Part shown: piece by piece, positions 16,232-23,053 of the stretch | How positions within the stretch are numbered: position 1 is the first letter of the stretch | Layout: each line of letters begins with the position of its first letter | NCBI GenBank assembly: GCA_964015995.1 | Contig: CAXHFH010000024.1 | Span: forward strand, 1 to 23,099 | DNA length: 23,099 bases | From: UBA1672 sp964015995 | Lineage (GTDB): Bacteria; Pseudomonadota; Alphaproteobacteria; Micavibrionales; Micavibrionaceae | Direction of reading: 5' to 3' | Notes under the pieces: model-generated | What the model saw: only the letters and a program-made list of their open reading frames with translations | Told to the model about the DNA's origin: nothing | The model's database searches: none | Position numbers and translations under genes: made by a program

Positions 16232-16936
16232 ATGCAAACAGATCGTTATGCTCGCCCCGCCAGTCGGGAGACAGTTTACGACGCAGGCCTACGTAACCAC
16301 ATGCTCAGTGTGTATAATCGCATGACAGCAGGTGTGTTGATTACGGCTATCGTGGCGTGGATTGTCAGTAGTTCGCCAGCCTTAATGACTATGCTTTTGG
16401 GTGGACCTCAAGCTTACATCGTCATGTTCGCACCACTAGCAATCATATGGTTTGGTTTTAATCCGGCCTCTATGTCATCTCAAAAATTAATGATGGCTTT
16501 TGTCGGTATTGCTGTCCTCTACGGAGTCAGTTTTTCTGCTATTGCTTTTGCTTTTGCTAAAGCTGATATCGCACGTGCATTTTTTATTACATCTGCGATG
16601 TTCGCATCTTTAAGCATCTTTGGTTACACGACTAAAACAGATTTGGCGCCGATGAGAAAATTCTTGTTTATGGCGGTAATTGGATTGGTGATTGTCAGTG
16701 TAACAGGCATATTTGTTGAATATTCTAGCATGATGCATTTTGGTATTAATATTGTTACTGTGCTGATCTTCGCAGGTATAACTGCTTACGAAACACAGAA
16801 TGTGAAAAGAATGTATCACGCAGGCAACCCCGCCGAGATCAATAGCCGTTTGGCTTGGTCTGCTGCTTTGTCTCTCTACATCAGTTTCGTGGCGATGTTC
16901 CAAAGTATTCTAAGCCTGATGGGCGGCGAACGCTAA
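16232..16936 (+). CDS. Bax inhibitor-1 / YccA family membrane protein
   Basis: BI-1 (TMBIM) family proteins are seven-helix membrane proteins; bacterial members act as pH-gated calcium leak channels or interact with FtsH. The 234-residue protein has seven hydrophobic segments after a short soluble N-terminus (starting RETVYDAGLRNHMLSVYNRM, about 13-32). Family features include FVGIAVLYGVSFSAIAFAFA, FGYTTKTDLAP after the fourth or fifth helix, and GITAYETQNVKRMYHAGN in the last loop. A GGAG ribosome site lies 9 bases before the ATG. Its own promoter (extended -10 at 16171-16179) and a strong terminator (16961-16990) make it a single-gene unit. Confidence 0.95.
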   Translation: MQTDRYARPASRETVYDAGLRNHMLSVYNRMTAGVLITAIVAWIVSSSPALMTMLLGGPQAYIVMFAPLAIIWFGFNPASMSSQKLMMAFVGIAVLYGVSFSAIAFAFAKADIARAFFITSAMFASLSIFGYTTKTDLAPMRKFLFMAVIGLVIVSVTGIFVEYSSMMHFGINIVTVLIFAGITAYETQNVKRMYHAGNPAEINSRLAWSAALSLYISFVAMFQSILSLMGGER

Positions 16937-16960
16937 GCTTGATTAGTCTAAAGTTTCAAA

Positions 16961-16990
16961 AAGCTCCGTAAATTTTACGGGGCTTTTTTT
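16961..16990 (+). terminator. intrinsic terminator of the BI-1 gene
   Basis: AAGCTCCGTA pairs with TACGGGGCTT (one G-U wobble) around a small loop, and is followed by a seven-T run. The structure lies 25 bases after the BI-1 stop codon, in the usual place. Confidence 0.85.
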
Positions 16991-17030
16991 GTGGTTTTTT
17001 ATAAGGATGTCACATAACGCACTATTGTGA

Positions 17031-17059
17031 TTGACAAATGTGTGCCCTCTCAATACAGT
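17031..17059 (+). promoter_or_regulatory. sigma-70 promoter of mscL
   Basis: A perfect -35 TTGACA (17031-17036) is separated by 17 bases from TACAGT (17054-17059; four of six -10 positions). The predicted start near 17066 leaves a leader of about 48 bases before the mscL ATG at 17114. Confidence 0.7.
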
Positions 17060-17113
17060 CTGCCCCTCTCAAGTATTATAAAAAATGAAATTCTAATTAG
17101 AAGGAATCTATTT

Positions 17114-17542
17114 ATGTTGAAGGAATTCAAGGACTTTATTGCACGCGGTAATGTGATGGACATGGCCGTTGGTATCATTATGGGTGCGGCGTTTACAGCG
17201 ATCGTGAACTCTATGGTTGGTGATTTGATCATGCCACTTATCGGTGTTATGACTGCCGGCGTTGATTTTGCAGATCAATATATCTCTCTTAGCAGCACAA
17301 GCTATGACACATTGAAGGCCGCGCAAGATGCCGGTGCGCCTGTGATTACATACGGTGTGTTTATCAATGCTGTGATTAATTTCCTGATTATCTCTTTTGT
17401 TGTGTTTATGCTTGTTAAAGGCGTGAATAAATTGAAAGAGGCAGCAGAAAAAGAAGCTGAAGAAAAGGCAGCAGCAGAGCCAGCAAAGCCGGCCGCAGAT
17501 GTTGTTCTTCTTACCGAAATCCGCGATTTGCTTAAAAAATAA
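17114..17542 (+). CDS. mscL: large-conductance mechanosensitive channel MscL
   Basis: MscL forms a homopentameric inner-membrane pore that opens under membrane tension and releases solutes in hypo-osmotic shock. The 142-residue protein has the expected plan: N-terminal amphipathic helix (LKEFKDFIARGNVMDMAVG), first helix with GIIMGAAFTAIVNSMVGDL, extracellular loop, second helix (about 82-102, FINAVINFLIISFVVFML), and a C-terminal bundle with an EIRDLL motif. The upstream ATG-like start at 17027 is rejected because the ATG at 17114 has an AAGGAA ribosome site and matches the family N-terminus. An own promoter at 17031-17059 and terminator at 17564-17594 flank it. Confidence 0.96.
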   Translation: MLKEFKDFIARGNVMDMAVGIIMGAAFTAIVNSMVGDLIMPLIGVMTAGVDFADQYISLSSTSYDTLKAAQDAGAPVITYGVFINAVINFLIISFVVFMLVKGVNKLKEAAEKEAEEKAAAEPAKPAADVVLLTEIRDLLKK

Positions 17543-17563
17543 GCATTAGGGATGCGGGTATAT

Positions 17564-17594
17564 AAAAAGGGGCGCTTTGATGTGCCCCTTTTTT
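17564..17594 (+). terminator. intrinsic terminator of mscL
   Basis: AAAAAGGGGC (17564-17573) pairs with GCCCCTTTTT (17584-17593) across a ten-base loop, and the stem ends in a T-run. It may also work in the opposite direction because of the matching A-run. Confidence 0.9.
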
Positions 17595-17597
17595 CTC

Positions 17598-17626
17598 TTG
17601 AAAAATTCCCAGGAAAGACTTATCAC
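17598..17626 (+). promoter_or_regulatory. promoter of tRNA-Ala
   Basis: TTGAAA (17598-17603) is followed, after 17 bases, by TATCAC (17621-17626). A start near 17633 would give a short leader before the tRNA at 17645. Confidence 0.5.
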
Positions 17627-17644
17627 TGTCTCTCGTCTTTGTAC

Positions 17645-17720
17645 GGGCCCTTAGCTCAGCTGGGAGAGCGCATCGCTGGCAGCGATGAGGTCAGCGGTTC
17701 GATCCCGCTAGGGTCCACCA
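17645..17720 (+). tRNA. tRNA-Ala (anticodon GGC)
   Basis: All four arms fold. The seven-pair acceptor has the G3-U70 wobble that identifies alanine tRNAs. The anticodon stem CATCG/CGATG closes a loop CTGGCAG with anticodon GGC (17678-17680). The T-arm contains GGTTCGATCCC, and CCA is encoded at 17718-17720. Length is 76. The gene is complete, but its 3' 65 bases also form the antisense tail of the serine recombinase frame, so this is the probable attachment site of the mobile element. Confidence 0.97.
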
Positions 17721-19245
17721 TTCCATACTCAGGTGCCATCAATCGCCCTAGAAGCCTGAATGGCATTGCGATTCCGGCGGTTCGAAAACCTTCTTTTCTG
17801 CAGTAGTCAGCACGGCCTGGAAATACCAATCTAAGCACCATTCTTTTGTGCGCTAACACGTCCGAAGCCCATAGTTTCCAAGGGTTTGCAAGGAACGTAA
17901 TAGCGGTTCGAAAAATCTCCTCAAAGCTCTTTTCAGGTTTCGCACCTTTACCTAGCTTTTCAGACAGAACCAATTTCTTTCCTTCAAGTTTTTTGATTTG
18001 GTTCTCATAGGCAGAGATCAGCGTCTTGCTTTCAGCTTCAATCAATCGCTCCATGATCTGGTCGATCTTGGTATCTAGCTTCTTCACTTCGCGCGCGGCG
18101 CTTGCCTTTCTATCTTCAAGGGATGCTAAGCGCATGTTCCAAAGATCGATGAACATATCCTTCGCAATATGAAAGAGACCTGGGCGCGGCTGTAATTCCC
18201 GAAGGAAGCTTTCAAACTCAGCTTCCATCTTTTCCTTGCGAATGGACTTGCGATATTCATCGCAACCTTTGGTCATGCAGAAGTAATAGGCGTAGCGCTC
18301 ATTGCGCCCCTTGGCCCACGCCGCCTTCATTGGCTTCTCACACTCGGAGCAACACACAAAATTGCGTAGAGGGAAGTCCTCATTGATATCTTTGCGCGCT
18401 GGGGCTGGCGATGCGCCGTTGTAGCGTTCTTGAACACGTTGCCACGTTACAAACTCTACCAAAGGCTCATGCTTGCCTGGGTGAAGATGGAGGTTCCATT
18501 TCTCCACAGTGATATATCCAGCATAAAGAGGCCGTTTCAGCATATCGGTCACGAGAGGCAGGCGAACCTCGCCATATTTATCGCGTGGGATGGTTGGGAA
18601 GGTCTCCAGGAAACGCTTCACTTCCGTTGCTGATTGAAAACGTCCGCTGGCGTATCCTTCCAAGGCTTCTTTTACGACAGAGGCATTGGGTTCATCGGGC
18701 ACAAGCATCTTGCCGTGACCATCCACGTTCTCGAAACGATAGCCGAGCGGGGGATAGAAAATGTAATAGCCTTGCTTCACTCGCGCCTTCATTCGGTTGG
18801 TCACTTGCTCCGCATTCTTTTGACGGGAGTGCTGAGAGACAGAAGCCAAAAGGTTCTCGATTAGAATGCTGTCTGAATCTTCTCCGAACTCGATGGAAGG
18901 GCTTTCAAGCACGCCGCCTGCTTCACCAATCGCGGCGCGCAATTGCAAATGCGCTTCCAGCGAACGGGCAAGACGGCTGATATCATCAATAATGACGACG
19001 TATTCATCATCGCACCTATTGTCTTGAAGGAACGCGAGCATCGCTTGCATACCAGGGCGCTCAATAAGTCCACCGGATACACCTTCATCTTGAAAGACGT
19101 GCTCGACCGAATAGCGTCTATGTTTGGCATACTCGACACAGCGTGATTCTTGTGAGTCTAAGCCATGACCACGCTTGACTTGCGCTTGGGAGGACACACG
19201 GCAATAGGCCACTGCCTTTCTTGTTTTTGTTTTAGTTGTTGCCAT
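17656..19245 (-). CDS. large serine recombinase (integrase) of a mobile element
   Basis: Large serine recombinases integrate and excise mobile DNA by a Ser-DNA covalent link. The 529-residue protein starts at ATG 19245 (AAAGGAGAG ribosome site). Order: resolvase catalytic domain (about 10-155; YCRVSSQAQ with nucleophile Ser18, and a DDISRLARS motif), recombinase domain (about 165-275; PPLGYRFE), zinc ribbon (Cys299, Cys302, Cys323, Cys328), coiled coil (about 355-430), and a C-terminal tail. The last about 20 residues come from the antisense strand of tRNA-Ala, so the natural end was probably altered by integration. Its start overlaps the partner gene by 14 bases. All visible catalytic features are intact, so it may still be active. 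Confidence 0.93.
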   Translation of the reverse strand: MATTKTKTRKAVAYCRVSSQAQVKRGHGLDSQESRCVEYAKHRRYSVEHVFQDEGVSGGLIERPGMQAMLAFLQDNRCDDEYVVIIDDISRLARSLEAHLQLRAAIGEAGGVLESPSIEFGEDSDSILIENLLASVSQHSRQKNAEQVTNRMKARVKQGYYIFYPPLGYRFENVDGHGKMLVPDEPNASVVKEALEGYASGRFQSATEVKRFLETFPTIPRDKYGEVRLPLVTDMLKRPLYAGYITVEKWNLHLHPGKHEPLVEFVTWQRVQERYNGASPAPARKDINEDFPLRNFVCCSECEKPMKAAWAKGRNERYAYYFCMTKGCDEYRKSIRKEKMEAEFESFLRELQPRPGLFHIAKDMFIDLWNMRLASLEDRKASAAREVKKLDTKIDQIMERLIEAESKTLISAYENQIKKLEGKKLVLSEKLGKGAKPEKSFEEIFRTAITFLANPWKLWASDVLAHKRMVLRLVFPGRADYCRKEGFRTAGIAMPFRLLGRLMAPEYGMVDPSGIEPLTSSLPAMRSPS

Positions 19246-19600
19246 GGGACTCTCCTTTCTCTGGAAGCGTATCATTGCTCACAGTTACATGCTCGGTAAT
19301 TATGGATTGGAGGGATTGTACCTCAATTGGCGCCGTCAGTGCGGGATTTGCGGAATTTTTTAAAAGTTTTCCACAGACCTCCTGCACAGGATGTATGCCA
19401 AAGCCCAGATCAACAAAGCTGATCATGATGGCCCAAAGCGTTTCTAAAAACTCACGCTTTTGTTGTTCTGTAAGATCAAAATCTTCGACTTGAGAGATGT
19501 ATTTCTCAATGTTTAACTCAACAGCAAAGGGATGCTGAATTTCTTCTGCGCACCCCTTAACTTCCTTCCTGCTCGTTGTTTTCTTATAAACCGTCTCCAT
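19232..19600 (-). CDS. small hypothetical protein overlapping the recombinase gene
   Basis: I do not recognise the 122-residue product. It has a helical, charged body with no signal peptide or long membrane helix. One hydrophobic stretch (about 54-65, LWAIMISFVDLGFG) is too short and lies in a helix-rich region. The ATG at 19600 has an AAGGAA ribosome site 6 bases upstream. The stop lies 14 bases inside the recombinase frame, so the two are translationally coupled and probably work together, for instance as a directionality or regulatory factor; that is inference from arrangement only. Confidence 0.75.
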   Translation of the reverse strand: METVYKKTTSRKEVKGCAEEIQHPFAVELNIEKYISQVEDFDLTEQQKREFLETLWAIMISFVDLGFGIHPVQEVCGKLLKNSANPALTAPIEVQSLQSIITEHVTVSNDTLPEKGESHGNN

Positions 19601-19746
19601 TGTTTTTCCTTATCCGTTTTAGGTTCGTGTCATATGTTTTCTCTTCCTTTCATAATAGAACAAAACATGAACAAACATACTCCGCTTATTGATTCACTTC
19701 AAGAGAAATTATTCCGTATCCACCGTATTTATATTCCTATTTTGCT

Positions 19747-19774
19747 CGCCATGTTTTAACATGGCGGTGACACC
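19747..19774. promoter_or_regulatory. tandem palindromes, candidate operator
   Basis: A perfect 20-bp palindrome, CGCCATGTT-TT-AACATGGCG (19747-19766), shares its last base with a second one, GGTGACACC (19766-19774). Both lie in the 203-base gap between divergent units, just before the 19804 gene. There is no T-run, so a repressor-binding site is likelier than a terminator. Confidence 0.5.
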
Positions 19775-19803
19775 AAATTAGAAGGATACGTAGATAAATT
19801 TAG

Positions 19804-20199
19804 ATGACTGTTGAAAAGCGTTTTGAAGAACTTGGATTACTTGGAGCGGAAATTTCCGATTTGGTTTTGGTGCCACAAGAAAAACTCTTACTGGGTATCT
19901 CCATAATTTCAAGTGACCGTAAATTCATAGACGACTGTGAGTTGCAGTTTAATAGAGTCTTTTATTCCGCGATCAATGCCACGGCGGTTCCTTGGTTTGG
20001 CATAATTTCAGAATGTTCAGCACACAAAGAATCCAAGTTTATGGGCGACATGATTTCAGAAAATAAGCTTGTATTTGTGAAATTGAATGAGTTTTATCAT
20101 TTTTCGATTCATACTGACAAAGCGCGTATTGATGTTATTGCGGAAGAATTCACCTTTTCTGTGTTGCGAAGAGGAGAGATATCGGGGGCCTGCTGTTAG
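19804..20199 (+). CDS. unrecognised protein, tandem paralogue 1
   Basis: I do not recognise this 131-residue protein. It looks like a compact alpha/beta protein without signal peptide or membrane segment. Its C-terminal segment RIDVIAEEFTFSVL matches FIDIIAEGFTHSLI of the next gene, and both start with a similar (L/I)xGAxI stretch, so the pair are paralogues. The ATG at 19804 directly follows an in-frame TAG, and an AAGGA sequence lies some 17 bases upstream, an unusually wide spacing. The gene follows the palindromic region and is separated by 14 bases from its paralogue. Function unknown; a regulator or immunity-like protein of the mobile element is conceivable. Confidence 0.7.
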   Translation: MTVEKRFEELGLLGAEISDLVLVPQEKLLLGISIISSDRKFIDDCELQFNRVFYSAINATAVPWFGIISECSAHKESKFMGDMISENKLVFVKLNEFYHFSIHTDKARIDVIAEEFTFSVLRRGEISGACC

Positions 20200-20213
20200 T
20201 TAGGTATAAGCTT

Positions 20214-20594
20214 ATGGAATTTGATGAATTACCAATAGATGGGGCAGCAATAAACTTGCTAGATGTAGATACCATGAAGAAGGTTGATATCAGAGCTTTC
20301 ACGTTTCCGGATGGCAGGGAATACTTCGTAACATTTTTTAAAGTGGCCGGAATCCAAATGTGCCTTCAGGAAACGCCTGAAGCAAAAATTGTGTCACATA
20401 GTACCATCTCGACTTCCGTTTTCTTGAAACGTGTGAGAAAAGAGAAAAGGAAATCGATTGCAGTTACACCCGAAAACCTAAAGCACTTTCAGATAAAGTA
20501 TGGAAAAGGATTCATTGATATAATTGCAGAAGGATTTACTCATTCTCTAATCTGGGATGCTCAAGGTGATGCTATTTTAATGCCTCAAACTTGA
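20214..20594 (+). CDS. unrecognised protein, tandem paralogue 2
   Basis: This 126-residue protein resembles its neighbour at 19804 at the C-terminus (FIDIIAEGFTHSLI) and near the N-terminus, but carries a Lys/Arg-rich insert (FLKRVRKEKRKSIAV, about 73-87). No signal or membrane segment is present. An AGGT sequence precedes the ATG at 20214 at a workable distance. The gene converges on the coupling-protein gene with a seven-base gap between the stops. Function unknown. Confidence 0.7.
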   Translation: MEFDELPIDGAAINLLDVDTMKKVDIRAFTFPDGREYFVTFFKVAGIQMCLQETPEAKIVSHSTISTSVFLKRVRKEKRKSIAVTPENLKHFQIKYGKGFIDIIAEGFTHSLIWDAQGDAILMPQT

Positions 20595-20601
20595 AAAGTA
20601 A

Positions 20602-22206
20602 CTACCGAATATATGACCATTTCCCATCGGCATATTGTGGATAATCGGCAAATCGCTTCGGCACGGGCTCCTCAATAACCTTCCGCCACCGATGCCCTAA
20701 TCTCGTTCTAACCTTCACCCGATCCAGCGGCGGGTGATACGGATTGGGGTGGAACCGTCCGGCCATGAAGCCTTGCTCATAATAGGGCGCACGGTTCGCC
20801 AGGATTGGCTTTTGCACATCATCGGTGAAGATGAATTGCTCACCCATATTCGCATTCATCACTTCATCCGGTGTTTGTAGGGGCCGCCTTTGTTTTGTCC
20901 GGTGCTGCGCTTCAAACTTGAATTGTGCCAACGATAAGCCCGTGGAGAGCGGGTCTTCCCCGTGCATCAAGGCTTGAAACAATTGTTGCCGTGCAAGCTG
21001 TGCGCGGCTTTGATGCAGAGGATCGTTAAACTCCAATGTCTGCGCGCCCAGCATATCAGAGATATCGCGAGATGATTGGATATCCCGAAGCGCGAAATAG
21101 CTTTGCTGTCCCGCGCTTGATGTAATGATGTTTTTGGCATTCACGCCGATATCATTCATCTGCGACGTGCTTTGAAACACCGCCCACGGGCGAATGCCAA
21201 TGCCCGCGCCATAGGTAAACATGCGCACGACCAGCGGAAAACTGCGAAGCTGCGCGCACTCATCCAGTATCCATGTTTGGCGAGGGGCTTGGGGCGCTCG
21301 GGATTTATAGATCATCGCCGCAACGAACATCGATTTGATGACAGGTGCCCAGGCATGAATAAACTCTGCCGGACACATCATATAGAATTGCCAGAATTGA
21401 TCTGATGAACACAGATCGGCAAATGAAAAACTATAGGGCGGTGAGACCGAGTCCATGAGGACAGGATCACTCAGGCATGAAAAGGATTTGAAAAGCTCGC
21501 CTAATATGCCGCGAAAGCCACCCGTTGTATCGTCGCGTGAAGAAGCAATCTCGCCTTCGACGCGCGCAGTGAGTGGAATGCCAGCGGCGTGCATCTCAAA
21601 CGCAAAGGCCAGCCATTCGTCGTTATTGATCGGGATGAGGTTTATCGCGTGGTAGAGATCAGGGAGCGTCAAGACTCCATTGATCTCGACAAGCGTTAGA
21701 ACAAATGCTTCCAGATATTCACGCGCCCGCATCTCAAAATACTCGCCTTGCATCGAGCCGGAACGCGGGATCATGTTTTCGGCAAAGACTTTCACATCGG
21801 AATGTAAAGTTGGGCTGTCTTTACGGATATAATCAACCGGATTGATTCGCATCTGGGGCAAGCGGTGCAAAGCGGATGGATTCCAATACGCACAGTATTT
21901 CTGATCAGCCGTTTGATTTTGGGAGATAGCGGCCAGTTCGCCTTTCATATCCAGAACGAGAAGCGAGCCTTCCGAATAGATGCCCGTGCAGAGATTATAG
22001 GCGAGGATATCGCGGAGCTTGCCGCTGCGCGCACCGCCGACAAGCAGCATACCTCCAGCCCCGTCGTACCAAAGCGGCTTGCCTTGGAAGAAACCGAGAA
22101 AAAGGGAGGTGGGCGTTTGGGTGAACATATCCGCCGCGTCGATATCATAGGTGTTAGCGAAATCGGCGCTGCCATACCGGAAATGTTCATTGTGAGCTTG
22201 GCGCAT
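20602..22206 (-). CDS. VirD4/TraG-type conjugative coupling ATPase without membrane helices
   Basis: Coupling proteins recruit the DNA-relaxase substrate to a conjugative secretion channel. The 534-residue protein has a Walker A-like GGARSGKL (57-64), then SLLVLDMKGELA, and Walker B TWILDE (311-316), as in VirD4/TraG. The residue after the Walker A lysine is Leu instead of the usual Ser, Thr or Gly. The start at ATG 22206 is preferred over the open frame up to 22308 because it is two bases after the stop of the upstream gene and the family match begins there. The usual two N-terminal membrane helices are absent; the preceding gene encodes a two-helix membrane protein. Neither a relaxase nor a VirB set is visible in the window. 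Confidence 0.9.
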   Translation of the reverse strand: MRQAHNEHFRYGSADFANTYDIDAADMFTQTPTSLFLGFFQGKPLWYDGAGGMLLVGGARSGKLRDILAYNLCTGIYSEGSLLVLDMKGELAAISQNQTADQKYCAYWNPSALHRLPQMRINPVDYIRKDSPTLHSDVKVFAENMIPRSGSMQGEYFEMRAREYLEAFVLTLVEINGVLTLPDLYHAINLIPINNDEWLAFAFEMHAAGIPLTARVEGEIASSRDDTTGGFRGILGELFKSFSCLSDPVLMDSVSPPYSFSFADLCSSDQFWQFYMMCPAEFIHAWAPVIKSMFVAAMIYKSRAPQAPRQTWILDECAQLRSFPLVVRMFTYGAGIGIRPWAVFQSTSQMNDIGVNAKNIITSSAGQQSYFALRDIQSSRDISDMLGAQTLEFNDPLHQSRAQLARQQLFQALMHGEDPLSTGLSLAQFKFEAQHRTKQRRPLQTPDEVMNANMGEQFIFTDDVQKPILANRAPYYEQGFMAGRFHPNPYHPPLDRVKVRTRLGHRWRKVIEEPVPKRFADYPQYADGKWSYIR

Positions 22207-22208
22207 GG

Positions 22209-22514
22209 CTAGAGCAGCTTTGCTGCGAGCGTCAGGCCACCCATGACAAACAGCGTTGAAAACGACATGCGTACAACGCAGAAGATGAAGGCCGCTGTGA
22301 TCATCCACCAGGCGAAGGAGACAATATCATCGTATCCGGCGCTGTAATTTTGCGCGGTGAAGTGGATCACGAAATCCGCCGTGCGGTTATAGACTTCAGG
22401 AGTGGCGAAGAAGGTGATGATCAACGCCAGCAAATTAGACAACCAGATCAGCGTTTCCATGAAAATGCCGTATCCGGCTTGATTGCCTTGCTGCGGATAT
22501 TGATTTTGATACAT
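22209..22514 (-). CDS. small two-helix membrane protein, possible anchor of the coupling ATPase
   Basis: The 101-residue product has a Gln/Tyr/Pro-rich N-terminus followed by two hydrophobic helices (about 20-37 and 62-80), a short hydrophilic loop (NRTADFVIHFTAQNYSAGYDD) between, and a hydrophobic C-terminus. The ATG at 22514 is chosen over GTG 22523 because a perfect AGGAGG ribosome site (22523-22528) lies at ideal distance from it. The stop TAG is two bases before the coupling ATPase ATG. VirD4-type ATPases normally carry two N-terminal helices themselves, so this could be that domain on a separate chain, as has been proposed for the pIP501 TraI/TraJ pair. This is inference. Confidence 0.8.
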   Translation of the reverse strand: MYQNQYPQQGNQAGYGIFMETLIWLSNLLALIITFFATPEVYNRTADFVIHFTAQNYSAGYDDIVSFAWWMITAAFIFCVVRMSFSTLFVMGGLTLAAKLL

Positions 22515-22521
22515 GACGCAC

Positions 22522-22542
22522 ACCTCCTGTTCTTAAAGGAGG
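22522..22542 (-). promoter_or_regulatory. hairpin covering the ribosome site of the membrane protein
   Basis: On the minus strand CCTCCT (complement of 22537-22542) can pair with the AGGAGG ribosome site (complement of 22523-22528) across an eight-base loop. Such pairing would mask translation initiation of the 22514 gene and, by coupling, of the ATPase. Confidence 0.45.
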
Positions 22543-22580
22543 ATACGTCAGGGGAGAGTCGGTTCTAGGGGGATATGTAG

Positions 22581-23053
22581 TTAGATATTGAAGCTAGTTT
22601 CCGAAAGTGACAGAAGCCAATTTTCTTGCTCTTCGGTATCAGGGACTCTGACGCCTCGCGCTTCTGATATCATTTGGATCGCTTCCACAGGATCAAAACC
22701 AGCGCGAACTAATACTGTTCCGGCTATTAATCCTGTTCTGCCAATACCAGCTCTACAATGGATGGCTGTATGACTTCCTTTTGAAATTTCAGAAAAAACT
22801 TTATCCGCGAATTGCAGGGCTAGGTTGGTATTTGGCAAACCACGGTCAGGTATTGGAAATGACGAATAAGCCATATTGTATTGGGTACATAGCTCTTCTT
22901 CACGGTCTAGGCCAACTTCGTATTGCTCTTGTGGTTCCAACAAAGAAACTATTTTGTTAATGCCCAGTTGTTTCAAGCCGCTAAATTCATCTTCAATCCA
23001 CTCGCCTGAAACTGGCTTTGCCATCACGGACAAAATGCCATTTTCAATTTCTA
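22581..23053 (-). CDS. dual-specificity/tyrosine-type protein phosphatase, 5'-truncated
   Basis: The active-site motif HCRAGIGRTG (Cys then Arg six residues later), about 56 residues before the end, is the cysteine-phosphatase signature. These enzymes remove phosphate from Tyr, Ser/Thr or other phosphorylated substrates. Upstream a DR pair in PIPDRGLP could supply the general acid Asp. The frame stays open up to the adapter junction at 23053, so the first residues are missing; the TTG at 23033 is an internal codon and not a real start. It ends at TAA 22581-22583 and precedes the small membrane protein on the same strand. Its presence in a conjugative element is not typical, and the substrate is unknown. 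Confidence 0.88.

Noticed and set aside
19532..19759. Open frame of 75 codons on the plus strand before the paralogue pair
   Set aside because: It overlaps the start of a supported minus-strand gene, lacks a ribosome site, and shows no plausible protein features.
22207..22308. Upstream extension of the coupling ATPase frame
   Set aside because: It lies inside the small membrane protein gene and lacks VirD4-like sequence; the ATG at 22206 fits coupling.
17721..23053. Second copy of the tRNA-Ala 3' end marking the other end of the element
   Set aside because: Apart from the short GCGGTTCGA copies, I found no second copy; the other end is probably outside the window.
47..23053. CRISPR arrays, rRNA genes or insertion sequences
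   Set aside because: No regularly spaced repeats, rRNA signatures or DDE-transposase genes were seen.
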